Assembly: GCF_016464425.1 (NCBI RefSeq)
Contig: NZ_JADDKQ010000022.1
Location: 1 to 64,000 of the forward strand
DNA: 64,000 nucleotides
Reading direction: 5' to 3'
Origin: Actinotalea solisilvae
GTDB lineage: Bacteria > Actinomycetota > Actinomycetes > Actinomycetales > Cellulomonadaceae
Position 1 is the first letter of the stretch; each line of letters begins with the position of its first letter. The notes below the pieces were generated by a model. It did not search any database. It had not been told where the DNA came from and worked only from the letters and a program-made list of their open reading frames with translations. Shown here one piece after another: positions 44,171 to 50,867 of this stretch. The position numbers and the translations under genes were made by a program.

Positions 44171-45157
44171 TCACCCTCGCGGCAGCAGGCGCGTCCCCGG
44201 CAGCACGGGCGCGGGCAGCGCGGCGCCCGGGTACCCCGGCACGACGCCGAACCGCTCGTCCGGGGCGCCTGCGATCTCGGCCTGCCACTGCGCACGCGCC
44301 GCGGCGACCTCGTCGTGGTCCGTGCCGATGAAGTTCCACCACATGACGACGCGCTCGCCGAGCGGCTCGCCGCCGAGCAGCAGGAGGCGCAGGTCCTCGC
44401 CGGGCTGCGCGCGCAGACGCACGCGCGACGGTCCGTCCTCACCCGCCGAGGGCAGGTACGCGAGCTCGGCGGGCACGACGACGCGCCCGGCCACCTCGAG
44501 CGTGCCCGTGTCCACGAGCAGCCCGTGCTCGAAGGCCGGGTCGAGGTCGAGCTCGAGCTCGCCGCCGGCCGGGACGCGCACCTCCGCCCCGACGAGCGGC
44601 GAGAAGGTGCGCACGGGCGACGTCGTGCCCGCGAGGGTGCCGAGGAAGACGCGCAGCTCGGCGCCCGGGGCGCCGTCGGGCGCGACGACGGGCGGCACGT
44701 AGTGGTCGAAGGCCGGGGCGGTGGCGCGGGCGTGCGCGGGGAGCAGGGTCCACAGCTGGACGCCGTGGAGCACGGTCGTCGCGGCCGTCGAGGTCTCCGA
44801 GTGCGCGATGCCGCGGCCGGCGGTCATGAGGTTCATCTCGCCCGGGCGGACCATCGCGTGCGTGCCGAGGCTGTCGCGGTGCTCGATCTCGCCGCTGAAC
44901 AGCCAGCTCACGGTCTGGAGCCCGGTGTGCGGGTGGGGCGGGACGTCCATGCCGCCGGTGAGGGCGACGTCGTCAGGCCCGTAGTGGTCGGCGAAGCAGA
45001 AGGCCCCGACGAAGGAGCGCGCGCGCTGGGGGAGGGTGCGGCGCACGGTCATGGAGCGGACGCCGCCGAGCGGGACGTCGCGCGGGGTGAGCACCTCGAC
45101 GCCCGTCGTGGCCGACGTGCAGACGAGCTCGCTGGGCGCCTGCTCGAGGTTCGTCAC
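44171..45157 (-). CDS. Pirin family protein
   Basis: A 328-residue double cupin. The N-terminal cupin carries the pirin metal ligands in DVPPHPHTGLQTVSWLFSGEIEHRDSLG and the following PGEMNLMTAGRGIAHSE; the second cupin is divergent. Some pirins are quercetin 2,3-dioxygenases; others act as redox-linked regulators. GAAGGAGCGCAC precedes the GTG start. The role here cannot be decided from sequence. Confidence 0.88.
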   Translation of the reverse strand: MTNLEQAPSELVCTSATTGVEVLTPRDVPLGGVRSMTVRRTLPQRARSFVGAFCFADHYGPDDVALTGGMDVPPHPHTGLQTVSWLFSGEIEHRDSLGTHAMVRPGEMNLMTAGRGIAHSETSTAATTVLHGVQLWTLLPAHARATAPAFDHYVPPVVAPDGAPGAELRVFLGTLAGTTSPVRTFSPLVGAEVRVPAGGELELDLDPAFEHGLLVDTGTLEVAGRVVVPAELAYLPSAGEDGPSRVRLRAQPGEDLRLLLLGGEPLGERVVMWWNFIGTDHDEVAAARAQWQAEIAGAPDERFGVVPGYPGAALPAPVLPGTRLLPRG

Positions 45158-45220
45158 GTGCGCTCCTTCGGGTGCTCGCGGGCCGGCCGCCGCCGCCGCG
45201 CCGGGCGCCGGGGCTCGTCG

Positions 45221-45226
45221 TACGGT
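45221..45226 (+). promoter_or_regulatory. Leaderless -10 box for the small GNAT gene
   Basis: TACGGT, six bases, ATG; no ribosome binding site. Confidence 0.5.
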
Positions 45227-45232
45227 GACGCC

Positions 45233-45556
45233 ATGGAGAACACCGGCGCCGCCCCCGACCTTCCGAGCGACGGCGAGGTGGAGGTGCCGGTGCAGGTACG
45301 ACGTGACGGTTCACGGTACGTCGCGACGCTGCGCGGCGAGGAGGTCGGCGCGTCCTACGTGCGCGAGCACGGCGACCGCGTGACGTTCACGCACACCGAG
45401 GTCGACCCGGACGCCGAGGGCCACGGCATCGGCTCGACGCTCGTGCGCTGGGCGCTCGACGACGTCCGGTCGCGCGGCGCGAGCGTGGACCCGCAGTGCC
45501 CCTTCGTCGCCGCGTACATCCGCCGGCACCCGGAGTACCAGGACCTCGTCGCCTGA
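45233..45556 (+). CDS. YidJ/GtfT-type small N-acetyltransferase (GNAT_2 like)
   Basis: A 107-residue short GNAT: ATLRGEEVGASYVREHGDRVTFTHTEVDPDAEGHGIGSTLVRWALDDVRSRGASVDPQCPFVAAYIRRHPEYQDLV. The HTEVDPDAEGHGIG loop binds acetyl-CoA and the CPFVAAYIRRHPEY end is the signature of this one-domain family (YjdJ-like), proposed to act on small molecules. Function of this member unknown. Confidence 0.85.
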   Translation: MENTGAAPDLPSDGEVEVPVQVRRDGSRYVATLRGEEVGASYVREHGDRVTFTHTEVDPDAEGHGIGSTLVRWALDDVRSRGASVDPQCPFVAAYIRRHPEYQDLVA

Positions 45557-45611
45557 CGACGGCGCACCGCGGGGCGGCGCGGGCAGGGCCGTCTCGCCCG
45601 GACAACGCGAA

Positions 45612-45640
45612 GGCCCCCCGGAGTAAGCGTCCGAGGGGCC
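45612..45640. terminator. Hairpin with GTAAGCG loop, copy A
   Basis: GGCCCCCCGGA-GTAAGCG-TCCGAGGGGCC, eleven positions with one mismatch. It lies 55 bases after the GNAT stop and may end that transcript. The loop is identical in copy B. Confidence 0.65.
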
Positions 45641-45978
45641 CTGCGTGACCGTCAGCCGCGACCCCGGCGGACCGGGGGGCACGACCTCCGCTGCGGCGAT
45701 GCGGCCGACCGTCCGTGCGGCGAGCCGCACGTCGGTCGGTGACGACCTGCCTCCCGGGCCCGTCGGACGCCTGCGTCGCCATCCACAGCCCGCCAGGTCA
45801 CCCAGGCGGGACGGTCCGTCGTTCTCCGGTCGGCCGGCGGTGCGACACCCGTCCGGTCCAGGTCTCCCTGGTCCGGCGCCGGTCCCGCACTGCCGTTGGA
45901 GCAGTTGTAGACCCGTCCTGCGAGCGCTCACAAGGGACTCCGGCGGCCGAGTTTCGGCACGCCCTCCGTGCACAGCGC

Positions 45979-46043
45979 TGTCCACAGCTAGGCGCGCTCA
46001 CGCGGGAATCTGTGCCCAACCCTGTGGACAAAATCTGTTCACA
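45979..46043. other. Cluster of DnaA-box-like sites
   Basis: TGTCCACAG (45979), TGTGGACAA (46023, an exact reverse TTGTCCACA) and CTGTTCACA (46034) lie within 65 bases, just upstream of tRNA-Gly. One exact and two near matches to the actinobacterial DnaA box. Confidence 0.4.
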
Positions 46044-46085
46044 GCGGGCAGCGCGGACCCGGCGGGTGCGGCCCGCGGCGCCGGG

Positions 46086-46091
46086 TATGAT
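46086..46091 (+). promoter_or_regulatory. -10 box for tRNA-Gly
   Basis: TATGAT, 29 bases before the mature 5' end of the tRNA. The -35 is weak. Confidence 0.5.
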
Positions 46092-46120
46092 CGGTCCGCG
46101 CGCCCGGCAGCCGGGCGCTC

Positions 46121-46191
46121 GCGGGTGTAGTTCAGTGGCAGAACTTCAGCTTCCCAAGCTGATAGCGCGGGTTCGATTCCCGTCACCCGCT
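46121..46191 (+). tRNA. tRNA-Gly (anticodon CCC)
   Basis: The cloverleaf folds fully: acceptor GCGGGTG/CACCCGC, D arm GTTC-AGTGGCA-GAAC, anticodon stem TCAGC/GCTGA around loop TTCCCAA (anticodon CCC), a four-base variable loop, and T arm GCGGG-TTCGATT-CCCGT. Its 3' 45 bases are the left end of an integrated element and are repeated exactly at 48136. Confidence 0.95.
46146..46190 (+). repeat. attL candidate (3' half of tRNA-Gly)
   Basis: A 45-bp stretch covering the anticodon stem-loop to the 3' acceptor strand is identical to 48136-48180. Site-specific integration into the tRNA 3' half regenerates the tRNA, as here. Confidence 0.85.
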
Positions 46192-46309
46192 CCGTCGTAG
46201 GAGGTCAGGCGCTTGTGGCGTCTACGTCCTACCTCTTCAGGACGCCCGCGAAGACCCGCTCGACACACCCCCATCGCCGCGTCAGCGGCGCAATCCGCCG
46301 GCCCTCCTC

Positions 46310-46802
46310 GGGTCCCTGGCGGGCCGCTGCACGAAGCCGGACGACGGGCGGTCGCTCGGGACGTTTCGGACCAAGACGGAGGCCGATCGGGCGCTCGCCC
46401 ACAAGACGTCCCGGATGGCTCGCGGGCTGTGGCACGACCTCCGCCGCGGCGAGCAAGGGGGGTTGGCGACTACCGGCGGCGAATGCATCGCCTCCCCGCG
46501 AGGTCCTGGCCTACAGCGCGCGGGCTTTGTACATGCAGCCGCAGGAGCAGTGGATCGGCGCGCCACTACCGCTCGCACGAGCGGGCGGCCGAGAGCGGAC
46601 TGTGCGTCTTGACGCACAGTCCGCTGCCGCGCGGGAGTGGGCTCTTCCGGAACTGATGGAGCGAGCGGGGCACGCCAGCTCGAGGGCGGCGTCGCACTGC
46701 CAACACACTGCCGACGACGCACTGAGGCGAGACACGAACCGCCTGACCGAGGCGCCGAGGCGCCGACAAGCCGCGCCCGAGTTGCCGCACGCGACTAAGT
46801 GA
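46310..46802 (+). pseudogene. Tyrosine integrase remnant
   Basis: Two pieces in different frames remain. The first (about 46310-46480) reads SLGTFRTKTEADRALAHKTSRMARGLWHDLRRGE, typical of the N-terminal arm-binding domain of actinobacterial phage-type integrases. The second (about 46650-46800) reads LMERAGHASSRAASHCQHTADD, the end of the catalytic domain, where families have GHSS...RYQHAT; the catalytic Tyr is replaced. The core with the Arg-His-Arg residues is missing, and a 32-bp perfect palindrome sits near the junction. It lies next to attL as expected for an element integrase. Confidence 0.7.
46594..46625. repeat. 32-bp perfect palindrome
   Basis: Arms of 15 bp (AGCGGACTGTGCGTC and its exact complement) around a TT centre. 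It lies inside the integrase remnant near the apparent deletion junction. Confidence 0.9.
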
Positions 46803-46825
46803 TGACGCACGCGACTAAGTGATGA
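46786..46825. repeat. 20-bp tandem duplication
   Basis: CGCACGCGACTAAGTGATGA occurs twice without gap. The first copy carries the stop of the integrase remnant and the second overlaps the stop of the minus-strand regulator gene. Confidence 0.85.
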
Positions 46826-47081
46826 TCCGCAGGGTCGCTTCGCCGTGCGCTGGGTCAAGGAGCGTGACCGATCCGCCGTTCCTTTGGGCCTCAACGAGGA
46901 GTCGGTAGACCTGCAGCGCCCTGTTGACCACCGTCGTCTTATTGACTTCTTCAGACTCCACCAGCCATGCCAGGTCAGTGGCTGCCCTGCGGTTCAGCTC
47001 AACGACCAGACGCCGCGGCGCCTCGGCCGCGCCGTCGCCGCCGTGACGCGAAGCAAGCGCTAGTGGCGAGCGCTCAGCCAT
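46815..47081 (-). CDS. Ribbon-helix-helix (CopG-like) regulator of the element
   Basis: An 88-residue protein starting after GGAAGGAGAGAC. Residues ~25-70 (RRLVVELNRRAATDLAWLVESEEVNKTTVVNRALQVYRLLVEAQRNGG) fit a ribbon-helix-helix fold: a beta strand, helix A, the turn at NKTT, helix B. The tail ends VTLLDPAHGEATLRII. Such proteins repress plasmid-copy, transfer or toxin-antitoxin genes. Its own promoter overlaps one palindrome and the divergent promoter another, so autoregulation is plausible. No toxin gene is adjacent. Confidence 0.7.
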   Translation of the reverse strand: MAERSPLALASRHGGDGAAEAPRRLVVELNRRAATDLAWLVESEEVNKTTVVNRALQVYRLLVEAQRNGGSVTLLDPAHGEATLRIIT

Positions 47082-47199
47082 GTCTCTCCTTCCGTGCTCA
47101 GTTGGGTACCCGAAGCTCATCGGCACGTGGCGTCCGGTGCCGCCGAGTCACCTCGACCAGCCAGCTTGAACGCTCACCCGGACACCCGGTGCTACCGAG

Positions 47200-47228
47200 A
47201 CTATACCAACACCGACACGGTGTGTCAC
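47200..47228 (-). promoter_or_regulatory. Promoter of the ribbon-helix-helix gene with embedded operator
   Basis: GTGACA, 17 bases, TATAGT on the minus strand: a near-consensus sigma-70-type promoter. The spacer includes an inverted repeat GACAC-ACC-GTGTC. Transcription would start about 110 bases upstream of the regulator ATG. Confidence 0.6.
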
Positions 47229-47233
47229 CGATG

Positions 47234-47263
47234 CTGACAGGGGCATGTCACCTGGACTACTCT
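47234..47263 (+). promoter_or_regulatory. Divergent promoter toward the small membrane protein
   Basis: CTGACA, 18 bases, TACTCT, with the inverted repeat TGACA-N6-TGTCA across the -35 and spacer. Seven bases later an ATG opens a 27-codon frame (47271-47354); the membrane protein starts further on with its own ribosome binding site. Confidence 0.5.
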
Positions 47264-47441
47264 CGGCTCCATGACCACCTCGATGCGGGCGTCGCGCCCA
47301 CGACGTGACACAGCCCGGAGCGCGCGCGCACCGCCGGCCCTCGGGCCAACTTAGCGCCGGCGCACGTGGCTTCGCCCTTGTCCGGCTTTCCCTATTTGAG
47401 AGGCACTGCCATGACCCCAATCACCTGAAAGGACCACTCAC

Positions 47442-47729
47442 ATGCACGTCGCAACGAACGCCAGCGTCGCTCCTGGAATCCACGAGGAGTACGGCGGACC
47501 GGACCAGGACCCGCAGACCCGACAGCCGTTCGAAGTCGAGTGGAAGGGCGCCTCCAACGAAGTGCGGGTCGCAGCGGCCGCGCGCGTCGTGCCGCTCATT
47601 CTCGCGGTCGTGATTCTTCTCGCGGGCGGCTACTTCTGGACCATCGGCGGAGCGGCCATAGGCCTCTCCCTGATCGGCATCGGGGAGCCCGTCCTCTACA
47701 TCTTCGCGAATAAATTCATCAAGAACTAA
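47442..47729 (+). CDS. Small membrane protein of the element
   Basis: A 95-residue protein. After a hydrophilic N-terminus with many Glu, Gln and Pro (~1-42) come two hydrophobic helices, VVPLILAVVILLAGGYFW and AAIGLSLIGIGEPVLYIF, then KFIKN. GAAAGGACCACTCAC precedes the ATG. Codon use (AAATTC, AAGAAC, ATA) is less GC-biased than in the chromosome around it, consistent with transfer. It resembles no family I know; spread proteins of actinobacterial plasmids are similar only in size and topology. Confidence 0.65.
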   Translation: MHVATNASVAPGIHEEYGGPDQDPQTRQPFEVEWKGASNEVRVAAAARVVPLILAVVILLAGGYFWTIGGAAIGLSLIGIGEPVLYIFANKFIKN

Positions 47730-47733
47730 CAGA

Positions 47734-47766
47734 GGGAGGGCTGACCCGAATAGGGCCAGCCCTCCC
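47734..47766 (+). terminator. Terminator hairpin after the small membrane protein
   Basis: GGGAGGGCTG pairs perfectly with CAGCCCTCCC, with a further CCC/GGG inside. It begins four bases after the stop. Confidence 0.75.
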
Positions 47767-48135
47767 ATCCACGGTGCAGCGGCCGAGCTCTCGGCGCCTG
47801 TGCTGCGCCGATGCGCCCAGTCGCGCGGCGCTGTGGTGACCTCCTGGAGCGTCAAGCAGCACGGCTCGCCGGGATGCGAGCTTGGCGGGCAATCGCAAGA
47901 TTGCGGCACGGATCGTCCCGGCATCACGTTGGCGCGGCGGTCGAAACGACGCCTCGGCGATGAGTGCCTCTCCGGGTGGTCTTAACCCGTGAAACGCGCG
48001 GGGTCAGCGCTAGTGGCGTGCCACAACGTGCCACTAGCACGATCAGCAGCGTGCACCTCTATTCCGCTTCCGGAAGCATTCGAAGCCCCTGGCCTGCAGG
48101 TTCGTCCTCGTAGCAGGGCTGACGATCCGACGCTC
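47767..48135. other. Non-coding right end of the element
   Basis: No gene is supported. It holds an inverted repeat GCTAGTGGC/GCCACTAGC (48009-48038), a 12-bp palindrome GCTTCCGGAAGC (48066-48077) and a 12-bp repeat GCGCTAGTGGCG shared with 47057-47068. These may be recombinase or excisionase binding sites. Confidence 0.45.
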
Positions 48136-48180
48136 TCAGCTTCCCAAGCTGATAGCGCGGGTTCGATTCCCGTCACCCGC
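48136..48180 (+). repeat. attR candidate (displaced tRNA-Gly 3' half)
   Basis: Exact 45-bp copy of the 3' part of the tRNA-Gly at 46146-46190. It lacks a 5' half and cannot fold as a tRNA. Confidence 0.85.
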
Positions 48181-48221
48181 CCCCAGCACCACCGCAGTCC
48201 GACGCCGCAGCGCGCACCTCG

Positions 48222-48632
48222 TCAGCCGCGCAGCGTGCCGATCCTGATGTTGTTGCCGAACGGGTCGCGCAGGCCCATGTCGCGGCCGTAGCCCATGTCC
48301 GTCGGCGGCTGCGTGATCTGCACCCCGGCGGACACGAGACGCTCGTGGACGCCGTCGACGTCGTCGGTCGTGAAGGCGAGCCAACCACCCCCGGCGCCCT
48401 TGGTGACCAGAGCGCGGACCTCGTCCGCGGTGGCAGGGTCGTGGGCCGGCGGGCCGGGCTTCTCCAGGAGGATCTCCTTGCGGTCGCCCGGGACGCGCAC
48501 GGTCAGCCAGCGCATGGAACCGAACATCATGTCGGCCGAGACCTCGAGGCCGAGCACGCCGACGTAGAAGTCGAGCGCCTGGTCCTGGTCGAGCACGTAG
48601 ATGGACGAGAGGTTGTTCGCGGTGAGGGTCAT
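48222..48632 (-). CDS. VOC superfamily protein
   Basis: A 136-residue glyoxalase-like protein: LSSIYVLDQDQALDFYVGVLGLEV, then GGGWLAFTTDDVDGVHERLVSAGV and GYGRDMGLRDPFGNNIRIG. It is ten bases downstream of an AraC-type regulator gene on the same strand but has its own TAGCGT box, six bases before ATG. The pair is often seen in antibiotic- or quinone-related contexts; substrate unknown. Confidence 0.85.
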   Translation of the reverse strand: MTLTANNLSSIYVLDQDQALDFYVGVLGLEVSADMMFGSMRWLTVRVPGDRKEILLEKPGPPAHDPATADEVRALVTKGAGGGWLAFTTDDVDGVHERLVSAGVQITQPPTDMGYGRDMGLRDPFGNNIRIGTLRG

Positions 48633-48638
48633 GGCTCG

Positions 48639-48644
48639 ACGCTA
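48639..48644 (-). promoter_or_regulatory. Leaderless -10 box for the VOC gene, overlapping the AraC stop
   Basis: TAGCGT on the minus strand, six bases, ATG. It coincides with the end of the upstream regulator gene. Confidence 0.5.
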
Positions 48645-49094
48645 GGCGGGCGCCGGATCCGTGCGCCTCTCCGAAACCGGCATGGTCTGCTCCGGGTCGC
48701 GGAACACCGCCGGTCGCATCCACGCGAGCGTCACGCAGCCCGGCACCGCGGGCAGGTCACCCCGGCCCCGGTACACCGTCGGGGACTCGCCGACGACGGC
48801 GGTGAACGTCCGGCCGAACGTGCCGAGGCTCGTGAACCCCACCTCCAGGCAGATGCGGGTGACCGGCCACGACGTCGACCGCAGCAGGAACATCGCGCGC
48901 TCCACGCGCCGGCGCTGGAGGTAGCGGTGCGGCGTCTCGCCGAACACGCGGCGGAACGAGCGCACGAGGTGGTCGGGCGTCACGTGCGCGACGGCGGCGA
49001 GCGTCGCCAGGTCCAGCTCGTCGCGGTAGCCGCCGTCGATCGCGTCGCGCACGCGCAGCATCGCCCGGTTGATCTCCTCCGTCGCACGCCCCAC
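48642..49094 (-). CDS. AraC-family transcriptional regulator
   Basis: A 150-residue protein made almost only of the double helix-turn-helix: LDLATLAAVAHVTPDHLVRSFRRVFGETPHRYLQRRRVERAMFLL and WPVTRICLEVGFTSLGTFGRTFTAVVGESPTVYRGR. There is no sensing domain. The start chosen is GTG after GAGGAGG. The VOC gene follows at once and may be its target. Short, stand-alone AraC proteins of this kind often control detoxification genes. Confidence 0.85.
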   Translation of the reverse strand: MGRATEEINRAMLRVRDAIDGGYRDELDLATLAAVAHVTPDHLVRSFRRVFGETPHRYLQRRRVERAMFLLRSTSWPVTRICLEVGFTSLGTFGRTFTAVVGESPTVYRGRGDLPAVPGCVTLAWMRPAVFRDPEQTMPVSERRTDPAPA

Positions 49095-49254
49095 GCGGCA
49101 CCTCCTCGAGGCCCCAGCATGCCTCACCCGATCGGTGGAACCGCAGGTCACGGGCAGGCCACGGAGTGACAACAGGGCGGCCACATCGGTCACAACAGCT
49201 CATCGTCTTGATCACGAACCGGCTTTCCGGCCCCGCGCGGGCACCTCGCCGTCC

Positions 49255-49260
49255 TAGCGT
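49255..49260 (+). promoter_or_regulatory. -10 box for the vWA lipoprotein gene
   Basis: TAGCGT about 37 bases before the ATG; the short leader carries GGATGGGG as a possible ribosome binding site. Confidence 0.4.
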
Positions 49261-49296
49261 CCCCGCAACGTCAGCGACGACACGGATGGGGTTGCG

Positions 49297-50805
49297 ATGA
49301 GGACTCAGCAGGTCAGGACGACCGGTCTCACGGCCGCGGCGCTCGTCGCCGCGATCACGCTCGCCGGGTGCGCGGCCAGCGGCAGCGGCACGGCCGACGG
49401 CGCCACGGAGGACGGCGGCTACGTCGCGCCCGGGCCGAGCACGGCCGAGGAGACCTACCCCGAGCCCGAGCCGTCGTCGGGCGCCGCCCGGTCCGGGATG
49501 ACGGACCCCGCCGGGGACCCGCTGTCGACCTTCGCGCTCGACATCGACACCGGCTCCTACACGCGCTTCCGCGACGCCATGACGCAGGGGTACGGCGTCG
49601 ACCCGAGCGAGGTCCGCACCGAGGAGTTCGTCAACTACTTCGCACAGGACTACCCCGCCCCCGAGGACGGGCTCGGCGTGACGATCGACGCCGCCGCCCT
49701 CCCGTTCGAGCCCGAGCACCGCCTGGTGCGCGTGGGCATCGCGAGCGCGCCGACCTCGACCGAGTCGCGGCCGGACGCCGACATCGCGCTCGTCGTCGAC
49801 TGCTCCGGCTCGATGGGCGACGACGGCAAGATCGAGACGACCAAGACCGCGCTGCGGACGCTCGTCGGCTCGCTACGCGCCTCGGACCGGGTCGCGATGG
49901 TCTGCTACTCCACCGAGGCGTCCGTGGCGCTCGAGCCGACGTCGGTGTCCGAGCGCGGCACCGTCCTCGACGCGATCGAGGCGCTCTACCCGCAGGACTC
50001 CACCAACGCCGCCGCCGGGCTCGCGCTCGGCTACGACCTCGCGCTCCAGATGCGCACCGAGGGTCGGATGACGCGCGTCGTCCTCATCAGCGACGGCGTC
50101 GCGAACGTCGGCGAGACCGACCCCGAGGGGATCCTCCAACGGATCAGCACCGAGGCGAAGTCCGGGATCAACCTCGTGTCGGTCGGCGTCGGCATCACCA
50201 CCTACAACGACTACCTGCTCGAGCAGCTCGCCGACCAGGGCGACGGCTGGCACGTCTACATCGACACGGCGGCGGAGGCCGAGCGCGTGTTCGCGTCGGG
50301 CCTGACCGGCTCGCTCGTCGTCGCCGCGACGGACGCCCGCGCCCAGGTCGAGTTCGACCCCGCCCAGGTCTCGGGGTACCGGCTGATCGGCTACGAGAAC
50401 CGGGCGATCGCCGACGAGGACTTCCGCAACGACGCCGTCGACGCCGGCGAGGTCTTCGCGGGTCACACGACGACCGCGCTCTACGAGGTCGCCCTGCGCG
50501 ACGCCAAGGCCCGCGAGCCGTTCGTCACCGCGACGGTCCGCTACCTCGACGAGTCCGGCCGGGCGGTCGAGCGCACGGGAACCCTGGCGGCGTCGGACAC
50601 CGCGTCGTCGCCGCGCGAGGCGTCGCCCCGCCTGCGCCAGGACTTCGTCGTCGCGCTGCTCACCGACCGGCTCGTCGGCGGCCCGTGGTCGGAGCGCGTG
50701 AGCGACGCGGACCTGCGCGCCGAGGCGGAGGGCCTCACCGCAGCGCTCGACGGCGACGCCGACGTCGCGGAGCTCGTGGACCTCGTGCACCGCGCGACCA
50801 CCTGA
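49297..50805 (+). CDS. YfbK-like lipoprotein with von Willebrand factor A domain
   Basis: A 502-residue lipoprotein: signal with lipobox LAGC (Cys25), an acidic/Gly linker, then a YfbK-type N-terminal domain (LSTFALDIDTGSYTRFR, EEFVNYFAQDYPAP). The vWA domain starts near 160 with the MIDAS motif DCSGSMG at about 168 and continues with TNAAAGLALGYDLAL and LISDGVANVGETD. A C-terminal DUF3520-like part follows. The protein sits on the outer face of the membrane and may bind metal-dependent partners. Function unproven in the family. Confidence 0.88.
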   Translation: MRTQQVRTTGLTAAALVAAITLAGCAASGSGTADGATEDGGYVAPGPSTAEETYPEPEPSSGAARSGMTDPAGDPLSTFALDIDTGSYTRFRDAMTQGYGVDPSEVRTEEFVNYFAQDYPAPEDGLGVTIDAAALPFEPEHRLVRVGIASAPTSTESRPDADIALVVDCSGSMGDDGKIETTKTALRTLVGSLRASDRVAMVCYSTEASVALEPTSVSERGTVLDAIEALYPQDSTNAAAGLALGYDLALQMRTEGRMTRVVLISDGVANVGETDPEGILQRISTEAKSGINLVSVGVGITTYNDYLLEQLADQGDGWHVYIDTAAEAERVFASGLTGSLVVAATDARAQVEFDPAQVSGYRLIGYENRAIADEDFRNDAVDAGEVFAGHTTTALYEVALRDAKAREPFVTATVRYLDESGRAVERTGTLAASDTASSPREASPRLRQDFVVALLTDRLVGGPWSERVSDADLRAEAEGLTAALDGDADVAELVDLVHRATT

Positions 50806-50809
50806 GCGA

Positions 50810-50856
50810 GTTCTGGCACGGATCCGGCGGTGGGAGCGCCGGATTCGTTCCAGAAC
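50810..50856. terminator. Long hairpin between convergent genes
   Basis: Twenty-base arms (GTTCTGGCACGGATCCGGCG on the left) with two mismatches around a seven-base loop, four bases after the vWA stop codon. A related hairpin occurs at 62184. Confidence 0.8.
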
Positions 50857-50867
50857 CGCGAGGGCGC

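Larger units (their letters stand above)
45557..46085. repeat. Non-coding element, copy A (hairpin-led, ends in DnaA-box-like sites)
   Basis: No convincing gene lies here. A hairpin at 45612-45640 starts a stretch that is collinear, at low identity, with the region from about 59244 to 59850: matching blocks include CGGCGATGCGGC, GCCATCCACAGC/GCCATCCGCAGC, CTCCCTGG and ACAAGGG...GGCCGA. The end carries GTCCACA-type sites. See the finding on the two copies. Confidence 0.6.
46146..48180 (+). mobile_element. Decayed integrated element in tRNA-Gly (about 2.0 kb)
   Basis: The interval lies between exact 45-bp direct repeats of the tRNA 3' half. Inside, in order, are integrase fragments, a ribbon-helix-helix regulator, divergent promoters with palindromes, a small membrane protein with terminator, and repeat-rich DNA next to the right end. 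Base composition is mixed, with AT-rich patches unlike the flanks. No replication, transfer or intact recombinase gene remains, so it is probably immobile. The size suggests a satellite or the stump of a larger actinobacterial integrative element. Confidence 0.75.

Noticed and set aside
45979..46043. Chromosomal or plasmid replication origin
   Set aside because: Too few DnaA boxes, no AT-rich unwinding region and no dnaA, dnaN or rep gene nearby.
46213..46656. A free-standing gene between tRNA-Gly and the regulator
   Set aside because: The matching frames are pieces of an integrase in two different frames; no single frame makes sense.
48108..48180. Second tRNA-Gly
   Set aside because: Only the 3' half is present; upstream sequence cannot form acceptor and D arms. 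It is an attachment-site duplicate.
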